Positions 28,722 through 38,733 of a stretch of 64,000 nucleotides of DNA are shown here, piece after piece. The DNA comes from Breoghania sp. L-A4 (GTDB taxonomy: Bacteria > Pseudomonadota > Alphaproteobacteria > Rhizobiales > Stappiaceae): the NCBI RefSeq assembly GCF_003432385.1, contig NZ_CP031841.1:558001-622000 (forward strand), given 5' to 3'. The position numbers and the translations under genes were made by a program. The notes under the pieces were generated by a model. It searched no databases, was not told where the DNA came from, and saw nothing but the letters and a program-made list of their open reading frames with translations. Each line of letters opens with the position of its first letter. Position 1 is the first letter of the stretch.

Positions 28722-29263
28722 TTAACGCTGGATCGGCGCCAGCAGCATCACCATCTGGCGGCCTTCGAGCTTGGGCTCGGATTCGCACTTGGCGACCTCG
28801 GCAACCTCGGTCTTGACCTTCTGCAACAGCTTGTAGCCAAGATCCTGGTGGGCCATCTCGCGGCCACGGAAGCGCAATGTCACCTTGACCTTGTCGCCGT
28901 CCTCAAAGAAGCGGCCCATGTTGCGCATCTTCACGTCGTAATCGTGCGTGTCGATGTTGGGGCGCATCTTGATTTCTTTGATTTCGTAGGTCTTCTGACG
29001 CTTGCGCGTCTCGGCAGCCTTTTTCTGGGCCTGGTACTTGAACCGCCCGTAATCAAGGATCTTGCAGACCGGCGGTTTTGCGTTCGGCTGAATTTCAACG
29101 AGGTCGAGACCCGCCTCGGTGGCGATTCCCATGGCTTCCTCGATAGCGACGATCCCGCGGTTTTCACCTTCGTGATCGATCAGCTGGACTTCAGGAACGC
29201 GAATTTCCTGGTTGGTGCGCGGCCCGTCCTTGGAGGCGGCGGAGCACGAAACGGACGGCGAAT
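28722..29263 (-). CDS. infC: Translation initiation factor IF-3, AUU start, frameshifted near the N-terminus
   Basis: IF-3 binds the 30S subunit and checks start-codon pairing. The body [26 protein letters not shown] to the stop is typical alphaproteobacterial IF-3, including [15 protein letters not shown] and the C-terminal domain. No in-frame start near the expected N-terminus exists. One frame over, an ATT at 29263 begins [10 protein letters not shown], the usual N-terminus, with AGGAG at the right spacing (29273-29278). ATT is the known autoregulated infC start. One base is missing at about 29232-29233 to join this to KDGPR. Followed by a terminator and rpmI-rplT. Confidence 0.9.
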
Positions 29264-29539
29264 GGTCGGTATCTCCTCTGAAATTGATGATTGCGCCCGA
29301 ATGCCAAGCCCGGCTGTCGCGCCGGAACAGGCAGATTTCAGCACGCATGCTTCAAAACAAAAACTCCGCCGCGCCCATATTGTTCCCGATCACAGCGGCC
29401 AAGACGGGGTCGGGACCAAGGGCAGGGAAAGGCACGACGGCGTATCTGCTCGCCCTATCTAGGCGGCTTTTGAAGCCCGCGCAAGAATCCGTTGAAAACG
29501 CCGGCGAGTCAACCGAAGAACGGCGCTCAGGTGCTCTGG

Positions 29540-30745
29540 TTACACCGCAGGTATGAGGTCTTCGTAAACGGCGAGCGTCGCCGCGCACATGGCATGCAGG
29601 GAAAAATGCTCCGCGGCATGCGCCCGGGCGCGATCCGTCAGCGCCTTTCGCGCGCTCTCATCAAGCGACAGCGCTTCGTCAAGCGCCGCGGCAAGAGCCC
29701 CGGGATCGCCGGGCGGCACGCGCCATCCGGTGCGTTGCTCCGCCGTCACCTGCGGCGGCGCCAGCACGGTTTCCGGCACGGCTCCCAGATCGCTGACCAC
29801 CACCGGCGCGCCGGCGAGCTGGGCCTCCACCGCCGCGCGGCCGAAGGCTTCCGGCTCCACCGAGGACACCGCCACCACGCAGGCGAGGGCCATCGCCGCC
29901 GGCACGTCCGCGCAATGGCCCGTCAGCCGCACGCGCTCGCCCAGTCCATGGCTCTCGATGCGCGCCCGCAGGGCGTCGAGATAGCCGCCGCGGCCCTGCG
30001 CGTCGCCGGCGAGAATGAGAACGCAGTCGCCGTGCGCGGCCGGATCAAGCCGCGCGAAGGCGTCGATGGTCACCGGCTGGCCTTTCCACGGGGTGATGCG
30101 GGCCATCTGCAGGATCACCCGCTCATGGCCACCAAGTCCCCAGGCGGCGCGCAGGGCGTCGAGGCGGTCATCGGAGATGGCGGCGCGCGCGAAACCCGTG
30201 ACATCGCTGCCGCGGTGAATCACCGTGACGCGGTCGCCGGCGCACGCATGGCGCTCGGCGATCAGCCGCTTGGTGAAATGCGAATTGGCGATCACCGTAT
30301 CGGCGCGCGCCATCACCGAATTGTAGAGACCCTTCAGAGCGCTCTTCTGGTTGTAGGCGCCGTGATACGTGGTGACGAACGGAACCCCGGTGACCCGCGC
30401 CGCGATCAGCGCCGACCAGGCCGGAGCGCGCGAGCGGGCATGGACCAGCGAGACGTTGCGCGACCGGATGAGGTTTACGAGCGCGCGGGCGTTCGCAAGA
30501 ATGGTCAAGGGGTTCTTGGAGGCCAGCGGCAGGGTGACATGCTCGCCGCCGGCCTGTTCCAGTTCCGCGACCAGTCGCCCGCCCTGGCTCGCCACCAGCG
30601 CCCGCCAGCCGTGCGAGACACAGGCGCGCGCCACATCAACCGCCGTGCGCTCCACGCCGCCGGTATCCAGTTCGGGCGCGATCTGCAGGATCGTCACGGG
30701 TGTAAGCGGGGGCACGGGGTTTCCTTCACCGGATTGGCGTGGCAT
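29540..30745 (-). CDS. GT4-family glycosyltransferase
   Basis: This is a retaining glycosyltransferase with the GT-B fold, about 400 residues. The N-terminal domain begins VTILQIAPELDTGGVERTAVDVA. The C-terminal nucleotide-sugar domain has VILQMARITPWKGQPVTIDA and the EX7E-type motif SVEPEAFGRAAVEAQLAGAPVV. Such enzymes add sugars to lipopolysaccharide or exopolysaccharide, and the acceptor here is unknown. The start is ATG 30745 or the GTG just before it. It is divergent from the hydrolase gene, with about 58 bases between. Confidence 0.9.
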   Translation of the reverse strand: MPRQSGEGNPVPPLTPVTILQIAPELDTGGVERTAVDVARACVSHGWRALVASQGGRLVAELEQAGGEHVTLPLASKNPLTILANARALVNLIRSRNVSLVHARSRAPAWSALIAARVTGVPFVTTYHGAYNQKSALKGLYNSVMARADTVIANSHFTKRLIAERHACAGDRVTVIHRGSDVTGFARAAISDDRLDALRAAWGLGGHERVILQMARITPWKGQPVTIDAFARLDPAAHGDCVLILAGDAQGRGGYLDALRARIESHGLGERVRLTGHCADVPAAMALACVVAVSSVEPEAFGRAAVEAQLAGAPVVVSDLGAVPETVLAPPQVTAEQRTGWRVPPGDPGALAAALDEALSLDESARKALTDRARAHAAEHFSLHAMCAATLAVYEDLIPAV

Positions 30746-30803
30746 CACAAAAGGGAGATCACCGAAGCGGCCGGTGACGCGATTTCCTTCGGAGACCTTT
30801 TAA

Positions 30804-31613
30804 ATGAGCGAGCGCGATCCGCAATTCATAACCGTCGGCGCGGGAAATGCCGCGCGCGAGATCGCCGTGCGGCATGACGCGGCCGCGGATCCTGCGAAGA
30901 CGCCCGGCGTTCTGTGGTTGTCGGGCTTCAAGTCCGACATGGTCGGCTCCAAGGCGGTGGCCATCGCCGAATGGGTGCGCGCTAGCGGCCACGCGATGAC
31001 GCGGTTCGATTATTCCGGCCACGGCGAATCGGGCGGCGCCTTCGAAGAGGGCACGATTTCGCGCTGGCTCGAGGAAACCATCGCCGTCTTCGAGACGGTC
31101 TGTGACGGTCCGACCGTCGCGGTCGGCTCCTCGATGGGAGGATGGCTGGCGCTGCTGCTGGCCCGCGCGCTGAAGAGCCGCGGCAACGGCAACCTCGCCG
31201 GACTGATCCTGATCGCGCCGGCGGCCGATTTTACCGAAGAGCTGATGTGGAAGGGCTTCCCCGAAGAGGTTCGCAACGAACTGATGCGGACGGGCCGTTA
31301 CGAGCGGCCCTCGGAATACGATGAGCCCTATGTGATCACCCGCGGGCTGATCGAGGATGGCCGCAACAATTTGCTGATGGGCGGTTCGATCGAGCCGGGC
31401 TGTCCGGTGCACATCCTGCAGGGCATGCAGGATGCCGATGTGCCCTGGACGCATGCGATGGAACTCGTCGCCCGGCTTCCCAGTGACGATGTCTCGGTGA
31501 CCCTGGTCAAGGACGGCGATCACCGCCTGTCGCGGCCGCAGGATATCGATTTGCGGCTGATCCCGGCGCTCGTCGAATTCGGCATCGGCGTCATGCGGCC
31601 GGACGGCGCATAG
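30804..31613 (+). CDS. Alpha/beta hydrolase
   Basis: This 269-residue cytoplasmic alpha/beta hydrolase has the oxyanion region VLWLSGFKSDM, the strand-turn RFDYSGHGESGG, and the nucleophile elbow GSSMGG with Ser110. The likely acid is Asp in GMQDADVPW and the base His in KDGDHRLSRPQD. No signal peptide is present. This layout resembles palmitoyl-protein thioesterase/carboxylesterase-like members such as ABHD10-type proteins common in alphaproteobacteria. The substrate is not evident. Confidence 0.9.
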   Translation: MSERDPQFITVGAGNAAREIAVRHDAAADPAKTPGVLWLSGFKSDMVGSKAVAIAEWVRASGHAMTRFDYSGHGESGGAFEEGTISRWLEETIAVFETVCDGPTVAVGSSMGGWLALLLARALKSRGNGNLAGLILIAPAADFTEELMWKGFPEEVRNELMRTGRYERPSEYDEPYVITRGLIEDGRNNLLMGGSIEPGCPVHILQGMQDADVPWTHAMELVARLPSDDVSVTLVKDGDHRLSRPQDIDLRLIPALVEFGIGVMRPDGA

Positions 31614-31760
31614 GCGGGCCGATCGCTGCGAGCACCGGTTCGCCGTCGGGGCGGGTGATGCGGAGATGGCGACCCGCGGGCGCGCATGCCGGATTGCCGC
31701 CTTGAGGTGCTCCACGGCCTCATGGCACTGTTTGATTCCGCTCAGAAGGATGGGATAGCG

Positions 31761-32800
31761 ATGATTGCGGATGTCGGACGATGGATGACAGGGCTTGCGT
31801 CCCGGTCGGCGCGCACTGCCGGTGCGGTCGTGTTTGCCGGTTGGCTTGCCGGGGCGCTGATGTCGCCCGTGTGGGCGCAGGACGCCCTGCCTCGAGCCAA
31901 GCCGGCGGCTCCGGAAACATTCGCCGAACCACTGTCCGAGGTGCCATCCGCAAAACCCGCCGCGCAGCAACTCACGCTGAGCATGAGTGCCCCGGCAAAG
32001 CAGTATTTCGGTCATGCCGACGGACCCGCGCCGCTTGCGCCGCGGGCCATCGGCTCCTACGCGAAGGGCTGTCAGGCCGGCGGCGTGGCGCTGCCGGCAA
32101 ACGGGCCCGGATGGCAGGTGATGCGCCTGTCGCGCAACCGCTTCTGGGGCAGCCCCGGCTGATCGACTATCTTCAGGATCTCGCGGGCGATGCGCGCAAA
32201 CTCGGCTGGCGGGGGCTGATGGTCGGCGACATGGCGCAGCCGCGCGGCGGCCCGATGCTTTCGGGCCACGCCAGCCACCAGATCGGGCTGGACGCGGACA
32301 TCTGGCTCAAGCAGGCGCCCGATCACGTGATGAGCGCGGCGGAGCGCGAGAACGTCTCGGCGGTCTCCATGCTGCGCGGGCCGCTCAATGTCACCGGCGC
32401 CGACCGCACGGTGGATCCGAAAAAGTTCACCGACAGGCACGCCCGGCTGATCCGCCGCGCCGCGCAGGACAGCCGTGTGGCGCGCATCTTCGTGTCGCCG
32501 GGCATCAAGAAGGCGCTGTGCGCGTTCGAGACCGGCGACCGCTCCTGGCTGCGGGTGATCCGTCCGTGGTGGGGGCATCACTATCATTTCCACGTGCGCC
32601 TGAAATGCGAGCCGGGCAACGCCAGTTGCAAAAACCAGAATCCGCCGCCGGCCGGCGACGGCTGCGGCAAGCCGCTGGACTACTGGATGTCCGACGAACC
32701 CTGGGTTCCCAAGCCCGGCGCCAAGCCGCACAAGCCCAAGCCGCCGATGACGCTTGCGGCCTTGCCTTCGGATTGCGTGGACGTGCTGAAGGCGCGGTAG
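31761..32800 (+). CDS. mepA: Penicillin-insensitive murein endopeptidase MepA, frameshifted
   Basis: This periplasmic zinc endopeptidase cleaves peptidoglycan cross-links. From ATG 31761 a signal peptide (AGAVVFAGWLAGALMSPVWA) leads into the mature protein, which reads to RLSRNRFWGSP and then hits a stop. One base later the frame continues RLIDYLQDLAGDARKLGW with the MepA metal and active-site motifs GHASHQIGLDADIW and WWGHHYHFHVRL, to a stop at 32800. Adding one C to the run 32153-32156 restores a single protein of about 346 residues. All catalytic His residues are present, so it is most likely functional. Confidence 0.9.
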
Positions 32801-33068
32801 CCGGTTCGCGACGGGAGCGCCCCGAGCCTCGCGACGATTTGCTCGGCAAGCGCAGCCTCGGGGGCGCGCCGTCGGGTGCTGCACGAGGAATTGCCGAATT
32901 TGCGCAGGGCGCAATCGCCGTCATGCCACTTGGTTCATGCGGGCCCGTTCGTTTGCACCATCTTGAAAGACACGATGCAAGCGGCCGCCGTGCACCCGGC
33001 GCCGTAAATCCAAACGCCGGAGTTCTTTCCCCTTTCCCAGACATCGCCCCGATGCTATCTGAGCGCTC

Positions 33069-34874
33069 ATGACGACCCAGAAACTCGACCACATCCGCAA
33101 TTTCTCCATCGTCGCGCACATCGACCACGGCAAGTCGACATTGGCGGACCGGCTCATCCAGATGACCGGCACCGTCTCCGAGCGCGAAATGAAGGAGCAG
33201 GTTCTCGACTCGATGGACATCGAGCGCGAGCGCGGAATCACGATCAAGGCGCAGACCGTCCGGCTGATCTACAACGCCAAGGACGGCAAGCAGTACACGC
33301 TCAACCTGATCGACACGCCGGGCCACGTCGACTTCGCCTATGAGGTGTCCCGCTCGCTGGCGGCCTGCGAGGGCTCGCTGCTGGTGGTCGACGCGTCCCA
33401 GGGCGTGGAGGCGCAGACGCTCGCCAACGTCTATCAGGCGCTCGACAACAACCACGAGATCGTGCCGGTGCTCAACAAGGTGGATCTTCCCGCCGCCGAG
33501 CCCGAGCGCATCAAGGAACAGATCGAGGAGGTCATCGGCCTCGACGCGTCCGACGCCGTGATGATCTCCGCCAAGACCGGTCTTGGCGTGGAGAATGTGC
33601 TGGAAGCCATCGTCACGCGGTTGCCGCCTCCCGAGGGCGACCCGCAGGGTCCGCTGAAGGCGTTGCTGGTCGACAGCTGGTACGACGCCTATCTCGGCGT
33701 GATGGTGCTGGTGCGGATCATCGACGGGACGCTGAAAAAGGGTCAGCGCGTGCAGATGATGGGCACGGGCGCGGTCTACGACATCGACCGGGTCGGTGTC
33801 ATGACTCCGAAATTCCTGTTGAAGGAGCAGTTGGAGCCGGGCGAGATCGGCGTCATCACCGGATCCATCAAGGAAGTGGCCGATACCCGTGTCGGCGACA
33901 CGATCACCGACGACCGCAAGCCGTGCGCGCAAGCCCTGCCGGGCTTCAAGCCGGCGCAGCCGGTGGTGTTCTGCGGGCTGTTTCCCGTCGATGCGGCGGA
34001 TTTCGAGGATTTGCGCGCCGCCGTCGGCCGGCTGCGGCTGAACGACGCCAGCTTCTCCTACGAGATGGAATCCTCCGCCGCCCTGGGCTTCGGTTTCCGC
34101 TGCGGCTTTCTCGGCCTGCTGCACCTGGAGATCATCCAGGAACGGCTGGAACGCGAGTTCAACCTCGATCTCATCGCCACAGCGCCCTCGGTCGTCTACC
34201 AGATGAGCATGACCGACGGCACCGAGATCGAGCTGCACAATCCCGCCGACATGCCCGATGTGGTGAAGATCGCCGAGGTCCGCGAGCCGTGGATCCGCGC
34301 CTCGATCATGACGCCGGACGACTATCTCGGCAGCATTCTCAAGCTGTGCCAGGACCGTCGCGGCCGCCAGGTGGACCTGTCCTACGTCGGCTCGCGCGCC
34401 ATGGTCACCTATGATCTGCCGCTCAACGAGGTGGTGTTCGATTTCTACGATCGGCTGAAATCCATCTCCAAGGGCTATGCCTCCTTTGACTATCAGATCA
34501 CCGGCTATGTCGCCGGCGATCTGGTCAAGATGTCGGTTCTGGTCAACGACGAGCCGGTCGACGCGCTGTCGATGCTCGTTCACCGTTCCCAGGCGGAGCG
34601 GCGCGGCCGGGCGATGGTCGAGAAGCTGAAAGAGCTGATCCCGCGGCACATGTTCAAGATCCCGATCCAGGCGGCGATCGGCGGCAAGGTGATCGCGCGC
34701 GAGACGCTCTCGGCGATGCGCAAGGACGTGACGGCCAAGTGCTACGGCGGCGACGCCACGCGCAAGCGCAAGCTTCTGGACAAGCAGAAGGCCGGCAAGA
34801 AGAAGATGAGGCAGTTCGGCCGGGTCGAGATCCCGCAGGAAGCCTTCATCCAGGCGCTGAAGATGGACGACTAG
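33069..34874 (+). CDS. lepA: Elongation factor 4 (LepA)
   Basis: This is a ribosome-associated translational GTPase. The 601-residue product has G1 AHIDHGKST, the switch region [14 protein letters not shown]3 DTPGH and G4 NKVD. These are followed by the EF-G-like domains and the LepA-specific C-terminal domain ending [21 protein letters not shown] and [11 protein letters not shown]. It is intact and alone. A hairpin follows the stop. Confidence 0.98.
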   Translation: MTTQKLDHIRNFSIVAHIDHGKSTLADRLIQMTGTVSEREMKEQVLDSMDIERERGITIKAQTVRLIYNAKDGKQYTLNLIDTPGHVDFAYEVSRSLAACEGSLLVVDASQGVEAQTLANVYQALDNNHEIVPVLNKVDLPAAEPERIKEQIEEVIGLDASDAVMISAKTGLGVENVLEAIVTRLPPPEGDPQGPLKALLVDSWYDAYLGVMVLVRIIDGTLKKGQRVQMMGTGAVYDIDRVGVMTPKFLLKEQLEPGEIGVITGSIKEVADTRVGDTITDDRKPCAQALPGFKPAQPVVFCGLFPVDAADFEDLRAAVGRLRLNDASFSYEMESSAALGFGFRCGFLGLLHLEIIQERLEREFNLDLIATAPSVVYQMSMTDGTEIELHNPADMPDVVKIAEVREPWIRASIMTPDDYLGSILKLCQDRRGRQVDLSYVGSRAMVTYDLPLNEVVFDFYDRLKSISKGYASFDYQITGYVAGDLVKMSVLVNDEPVDALSMLVHRSQAERRGRAMVEKLKELIPRHMFKIPIQAAIGGKVIARETLSAMRKDVTAKCYGGDATRKRKLLDKQKAGKKKMRQFGRVEIPQEAFIQALKMDD

Positions 34875-34935
34875 GCGGCATTCCGGCGCCTCGTCTTTCT
34901 TCGCGCGCATCTTTCCGATCACAACGAGTTTACAA

Positions 34936-34970
34936 CGCCGGGCCAGCCTATGCTTGCCCGGCGCTTTCGT
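34936..34970 (+). terminator. Probable lepA terminator
   Basis: The stem CGCCGGGC/GCCCGGCG (34936-34943 and 34956-34963) is followed by CTTTCGTGT, a weak T tract, about 60 bases after the lepA stop. Confidence 0.6.
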
Positions 34971-35041
34971 GTCTCTAGTCTTGACGCTTGGGCAACGGTA
35001 TTCCCGGTACGGGACCGCAGTGGCAGACACAGGAGGGGATC

Positions 35042-35341
35042 GTGAACAGCAGGTTTTCCAAGGCGGCGCTTCTGGCCGCCGTCATCGCGGGACTTTCGGC
35101 CGCGCCGGCATTCGCCGCGCAGGCCCCCGCTTCGCCAGAGGTAGCGCCGATGAGCGCGCCGCAGCAGAGCACGCGCACCATGACGCTTTCGCCGCTCCTC
35201 ATGGCGCAGGCCTCCGGCGCGCAATGCAAGCGCCAGTGCACCCAGGCGCGGGCCGCCTGCACCGCGCGTCAGGAAGCGCGCTACCAGCCGACGGCGATCT
35301 GCCAGAGCGAATACCAAAAGTGCGTCGCCGCCTGCAATTGA
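35042..35341 (+). CDS. Small exported cysteine-rich protein, unknown function
   Basis: I do not recognise the family. The 99-residue product starts at GTG 35042 with a strong Shine-Dalgarno AGGAGG. Residues 1-26 form a signal peptide (ALLAAVIAGLSAAPAFA, cut before AQAP). The mature part ends with six cysteines in a patterned region (CKRQCTQARAAC, then ICQSEYQKCVAAC), suggesting disulfide-bonded helices in the periplasm. It is free-standing between lepA and the metal-dependent hydrolase gene. Confidence 0.75.
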   Translation: MNSRFSKAALLAAVIAGLSAAPAFAAQAPASPEVAPMSAPQQSTRTMTLSPLLMAQASGAQCKRQCTQARAACTARQEARYQPTAICQSEYQKCVAACN

Positions 35342-35584
35342 GGGTGAGACGGGCATTGCCTCGCAACATCGGAGTGAATCCGGTGCGGTGACGACGCCGA
35401 TGCGGTCAGGCGGGCAGGACCCGAGGGCGGCCAGATTCCGGGCGCCGAGCGCCCGCGCGCCACGCCTTTGACGTTGACGCGCGCCCTCACGCATATGTGC
35501 GTGCGCCTCGCCCAACGCCTCTTGCAGTGCGGCAAGCGCCCGTTAATCTTGACCGGCATGGAGCGTCCGGAGGGAGAACCGCGC

Positions 35585-36442
35585 ATGCCGCGTCCATCAG
35601 CCCGCCTTGTTGTTCTTGCCGCCGCATGGTGCGTCTTGGCGGTTCAGACCGGATCGGCCGCGCCGCTGCGCGTGCAGGCGCAGGATCCGCTGGCGCGGGC
35701 GCCGGTCAGCCAATGCCTGGCGATGGCCTCGGCGCCCCAGCCTCCCTACCGGGCGCCCGTCGTCATGGCCGCGACCGGTGCCCTGTCGCCGCATGACGTG
35801 CGCATCACCTATGTCGGCCACTCCACCTTCCGCATCGAGAGCGGCGGCGGGGTGACGATCGCCACAGACTACAACGGCTATGCCGGCATCGAGGGCGTGC
35901 CGCGCGTCGTCACCATGAACCATGCCCATTCCTCGCACTACACGGCCTTTCCCGATCCGGAGATCGAATACGTGCTGCGCGGCTGGAACCCGGACGGTGG
36001 CGCGGCGAAGCACCGGCTGGTGGTGGATGACGTGCTGATCCGCAACGTGCCGACCGACATTCGCAACGACTTCGGCATCATGGAGGTGGACGGCAACTCG
36101 ATCTTCATTTTCGAGATCGCCGGGCTGTGCCTCGGCCATCTCGGCCATCTGCACCACCGGCTGACGGATGCGCACTACGCGATGATCGGCCGCCTCGACG
36201 TGCTGTTCGTGCCGGTGGACGGCACCTACACCATGGGGCACGCGGGCATGATCGACATCGCCAAGCGCGTGCGCGCCAGCCTGCTGATCCCGATGCATGC
36301 CTTTGGGCCTGGCCGGCTGAGCCAGTTCGTCTCCGCCATGGGCGAGGTGTTCGACGTGGAACTCAGCCAGACGCCGACGATCACGATTTCCCAGAACACG
36401 CTGCCGCAACTGCCCAAGGTCCTGGTGCTGCCGGGGTATTGA
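35585..36442 (+). CDS. Exported metallo-beta-lactamase-fold hydrolase
   Basis: This 285-residue protein has a signal-like N-terminus (RLVVLAAAWCVLAVQTGSA) and an UlaG/L-ascorbate lactonase-like MBL fold. The start of the fold is VRITYVGHSTFRIESGGG. The usual HxHxDH is altered to NHAHSSHYTA, which keeps two metal-type His and a third. Later metal contacts appear in CLGHLGH and IPMHAFGP. The start ATG 35585 is preceded by GGAGGGAG; further upstream starts lack homology. The loss of the DH pair is notable and could change metal use. Confidence 0.82.
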   Translation: MPRPSARLVVLAAAWCVLAVQTGSAAPLRVQAQDPLARAPVSQCLAMASAPQPPYRAPVVMAATGALSPHDVRITYVGHSTFRIESGGGVTIATDYNGYAGIEGVPRVVTMNHAHSSHYTAFPDPEIEYVLRGWNPDGGAAKHRLVVDDVLIRNVPTDIRNDFGIMEVDGNSIFIFEIAGLCLGHLGHLHHRLTDAHYAMIGRLDVLFVPVDGTYTMGHAGMIDIAKRVRASLLIPMHAFGPGRLSQFVSAMGEVFDVELSQTPTITISQNTLPQLPKVLVLPGY

Positions 36443-36449
36443 GCAGGGG

Positions 36450-37043
36450 TCATCCGCCGCCGTGTTTGCCCGCATCCCAGGCAACTGGCGTCAGGACACG
36501 CTCAGCAAGCGTGCGGGCGTGTTGCTCAAGATCGGTCGCCATGGTGTCGTTCCAGCGGTTGAGATAGCCAAACAGCGCGATCGTGCCGACGATCTCAACG
36601 ATCTGGCCGTCGTCGAAATGCGCCTTCAGCGCATCGAAATCCGCCTCGCCGGTGTCGTTGGGAATGATTGACGCCTTGTAGGCCAGCCGCAGCGCCGCGC
36701 GTTCCGCCTCGCTGAACAGATCGCTGGTCTCGAACTCCCACACAGCCCGAATCTTGGCATCGGATGCGGTGTATATGCTGGAGAGGTTCGCCATGTGCGC
36801 CTGGCAGTAGCGGCAGCCCGCAGCCTGGCTGGCGATCAGGCTGACCAGCATCTTCAGCTCTTCCGGCACCGTTCCCTCGTAGAGAACCGCCTTGTTGAGC
36901 GCCATGAAGGCGGCGGCGATCGCCGGACGGCGCTGCATGGTCAGAATGGAATTGGGAATAAAGCCGCGCGTGTTCTCATAATGATCGAAGCGTTCCTTGA
37001 ATTCCGGAACCGCGTCGCGCGCCAGCGGATCGATATGCGCCAT
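36450..37043 (-). CDS. Carboxymuconolactone decarboxylase (AhpD-like) family protein
   Basis: This is a second AhpD/CMD-fold protein, 197 residues. The redox motif is CRYC with the downstream His (GCRYCQAHMA). The N-terminal half FKERFDHYENTRGFIPNSIL resembles the peroxidase-related subgroup found near housekeeping genes in alphaproteobacteria. It is convergent with the MBL hydrolase, seven bases apart, and lies just downstream of the DUF2799 lipoprotein gene. Confidence 0.88.
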   Translation of the reverse strand: MAHIDPLARDAVPEFKERFDHYENTRGFIPNSILTMQRRPAIAAAFMALNKAVLYEGTVPEELKMLVSLIASQAAGCRYCQAHMANLSSIYTASDAKIRAVWEFETSDLFSEAERAALRLAYKASIIPNDTGEADFDALKAHFDDGQIVEIVGTIALFGYLNRWNDTMATDLEQHARTLAERVLTPVAWDAGKHGGG

Positions 37044-37138
37044 GTATATCCTCCCGTTGCCTCTTCGGGCACAGGGAGAACGCTATCGCGCTTGCGCTCC
37101 AGCGGCCAGTCTTGTTCGGGCAAAGGTCCCGGGTCCGG

Positions 37139-37794
37139 CTACCGGGGGCCCAGCCCGGCGCCAGAAGCCGCAATTGGGCGAAGGAGTCTTCGCGCACGAT
37201 ATCCAGGTGGTGCTGGCGATCGCGCCGTTCGCGGTCGGCGCGGCGCACCTGGCGTTGCTGGTCGCGGGCCGTGTCGCGCAACCGCCGCAGCTCGTCGCCG
37301 ATCGCCCTGCGCTTGTCGCGATCCTGTTCGCTGACCATGGCGGCGCGCAAGTCGCGCATGCGGTCCTCGGTTGCGCTCTCGGCGCTTTCCGCCCGGCGCA
37401 GAGCATTCTCGGCCTGTGTCAAGGCGGACTGCGCGGCATGCAGTTCCGAGCCCAGCACGTATCCCGCTTCAAAGCCGCCCGCCAGCTCGGCCGGGCAGAC
37501 ATTGCCGTTCGCGCGGCCGTTGCTGCCGACGGAGAAGCCGGAGACGGGCGTGCAATAGCGCGTCAGGCCCTCGTCCCGGCCCGCCATATAGGCGCCGGTG
37601 TCGATGCTGATCCCGACCTTGCCGCAGGCCTCGCGGTGATCGTCGAGCCGGGACAGGGGCCGCCCTTCCGCGCCGTCGCTCAGGCCGATCGTGCGCCAGT
37701 TGCCGGTTTCGCATTGCTCCGGCGTCAGGGACGCGCAGGACGACAACAGTGGCAGTGCGAGCGCAATCAAGGCCAGCCGGGCAAAGCTGTTCAT
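37139..37794 (-). CDS. DUF2799 lipoprotein, probably frameshifted at the end
   Basis: This is a secreted lipoprotein of the DUF2799 family. The signal ends in a lipobox LLSSC. The mature part contains NWRTIGLSDGAEGRPLSRLDD, CGKVGISIDTGAYMAGRDEG and GLTRYCTPVSGF, then a long charged coiled coil (about residues 125-195). As written, the frame continues to 36976, overlapping the next same-strand gene by 68 bases with a tail unlike protein. Adding one base to the run 37144-37148 ends it naturally at TAG 37139-37141 (APGWAPR). Start ATG 37794 fits the signal peptide. Function unknown. Confidence 0.75.
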
Positions 37795-37867
37795 GCAATC
37801 AATCCGCGAAATACAAAGGTGCAAATCTTCTAGCCGACAGGAGAACGCTGCGGCAAGGGGTAATGGC

Positions 37868-38731
37868 TTACCTCCAGCCGCTCTCCAGCAGCGCGGTGAG
37901 CGCCTCGCGGTATGTCGGGTGCCGGAAGCTGTATCCGAGTTCCTGCTTCACGCGCGCATTGGAGACCCGCTTGTTCTCGCCGTAGAAGGACCGCGCCATG
38001 GGCGAAAGATCGGCGGTGGCGAAATCGGTCTCGGGCGGGCAGGGCACGCCCATAAGCCTGGCGGCGAATTCCACCACGTCCTGCGGCGGCGCGGGCTCGT
38101 CATCGGTGACGTTGTAGAGGCGTGTGGCGGGCGCCGCGATGGCTGCTTCCAGCGCGCCGGCGATGTCGTCCACATGGATGCGGTTGAACACCTGGCCCGG
38201 TTTCACCAGCCGGCGGGCCGTGCCCTTGTCCAGATTGACGAAGGCGTTGCGGCCGGGGCCGTAGATGCCCGACAGCCGGAAGATGCCGACCGGGATTCCC
38301 GTTTCCCCGGAAAACGCGAGCCAGGCGTTTTCCGCCGCAACGCGCCGGACCGAACGCTCCGAGACCGGTTTGACCGGCGTCTCCTCATCGACCCAGGCCC
38401 CGTCGTGATCGCCATAGACTCCGACGGTCGAGAGATAGCCGATCCATTTGGACACGAGGGCCGAGAGGTCGACGCGGTACTGCGCCAGCACCGGATCGCC
38501 ATGCTCGCCCGGCGCGATGGAGACCAGCACATGGGTGGCGGAGGCGAGCGCCTCGGCGAGGGCGTCGCTGCGCTCGGTGCCGTCGAAGAGAAACGGCTCG
38601 ATCCCGTCGGCACGCAGGGCGTCCGCCTTCTCGGGCGAGCGCGTGGTGCCGCCGATCCACGACCATTGCTCGCGGGTGCGCTCAACGAAGGCGCGCGACG
38701 AATATCCCATTCCGAACACGAACAGACGCAT
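37868..38731 (-). CDS. NAD-dependent epimerase/dehydratase-like (extended SDR) protein
   Basis: This 287-residue Rossmann-fold protein starts MRLFVFGMGYSSRAF, with the nucleotide-binding GxGxxS pattern. It shows the YLSTVGVYGDHDG region carrying the catalytic Tyr/Ser, FRLSGIYGPGRNAF, and the YNVTDDEP strand. The closest general type is the YeeZ-like SDR subgroup. It starts two bases after the RNA methyltransferase stop (ATG 38731), so it belongs to the same operon of three minus-strand genes. Substrate unknown. Confidence 0.87.
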   Translation of the reverse strand: MRLFVFGMGYSSRAFVERTREQWSWIGGTTRSPEKADALRADGIEPFLFDGTERSDALAEALASATHVLVSIAPGEHGDPVLAQYRVDLSALVSKWIGYLSTVGVYGDHDGAWVDEETPVKPVSERSVRRVAAENAWLAFSGETGIPVGIFRLSGIYGPGRNAFVNLDKGTARRLVKPGQVFNRIHVDDIAGALEAAIAAPATRLYNVTDDEPAPPQDVVEFAARLMGVPCPPETDFATADLSPMARSFYGENKRVSNARVKQELGYSFRHPTYREALTALLESGWR

Positions 38732-38733
38732 CG

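Noticed and set aside
32505-35030. An 841-codon minus-strand open frame opposite lepA
   Set aside because: lepA is a full-length conserved gene on the other strand; the frame is an antisense artefact.
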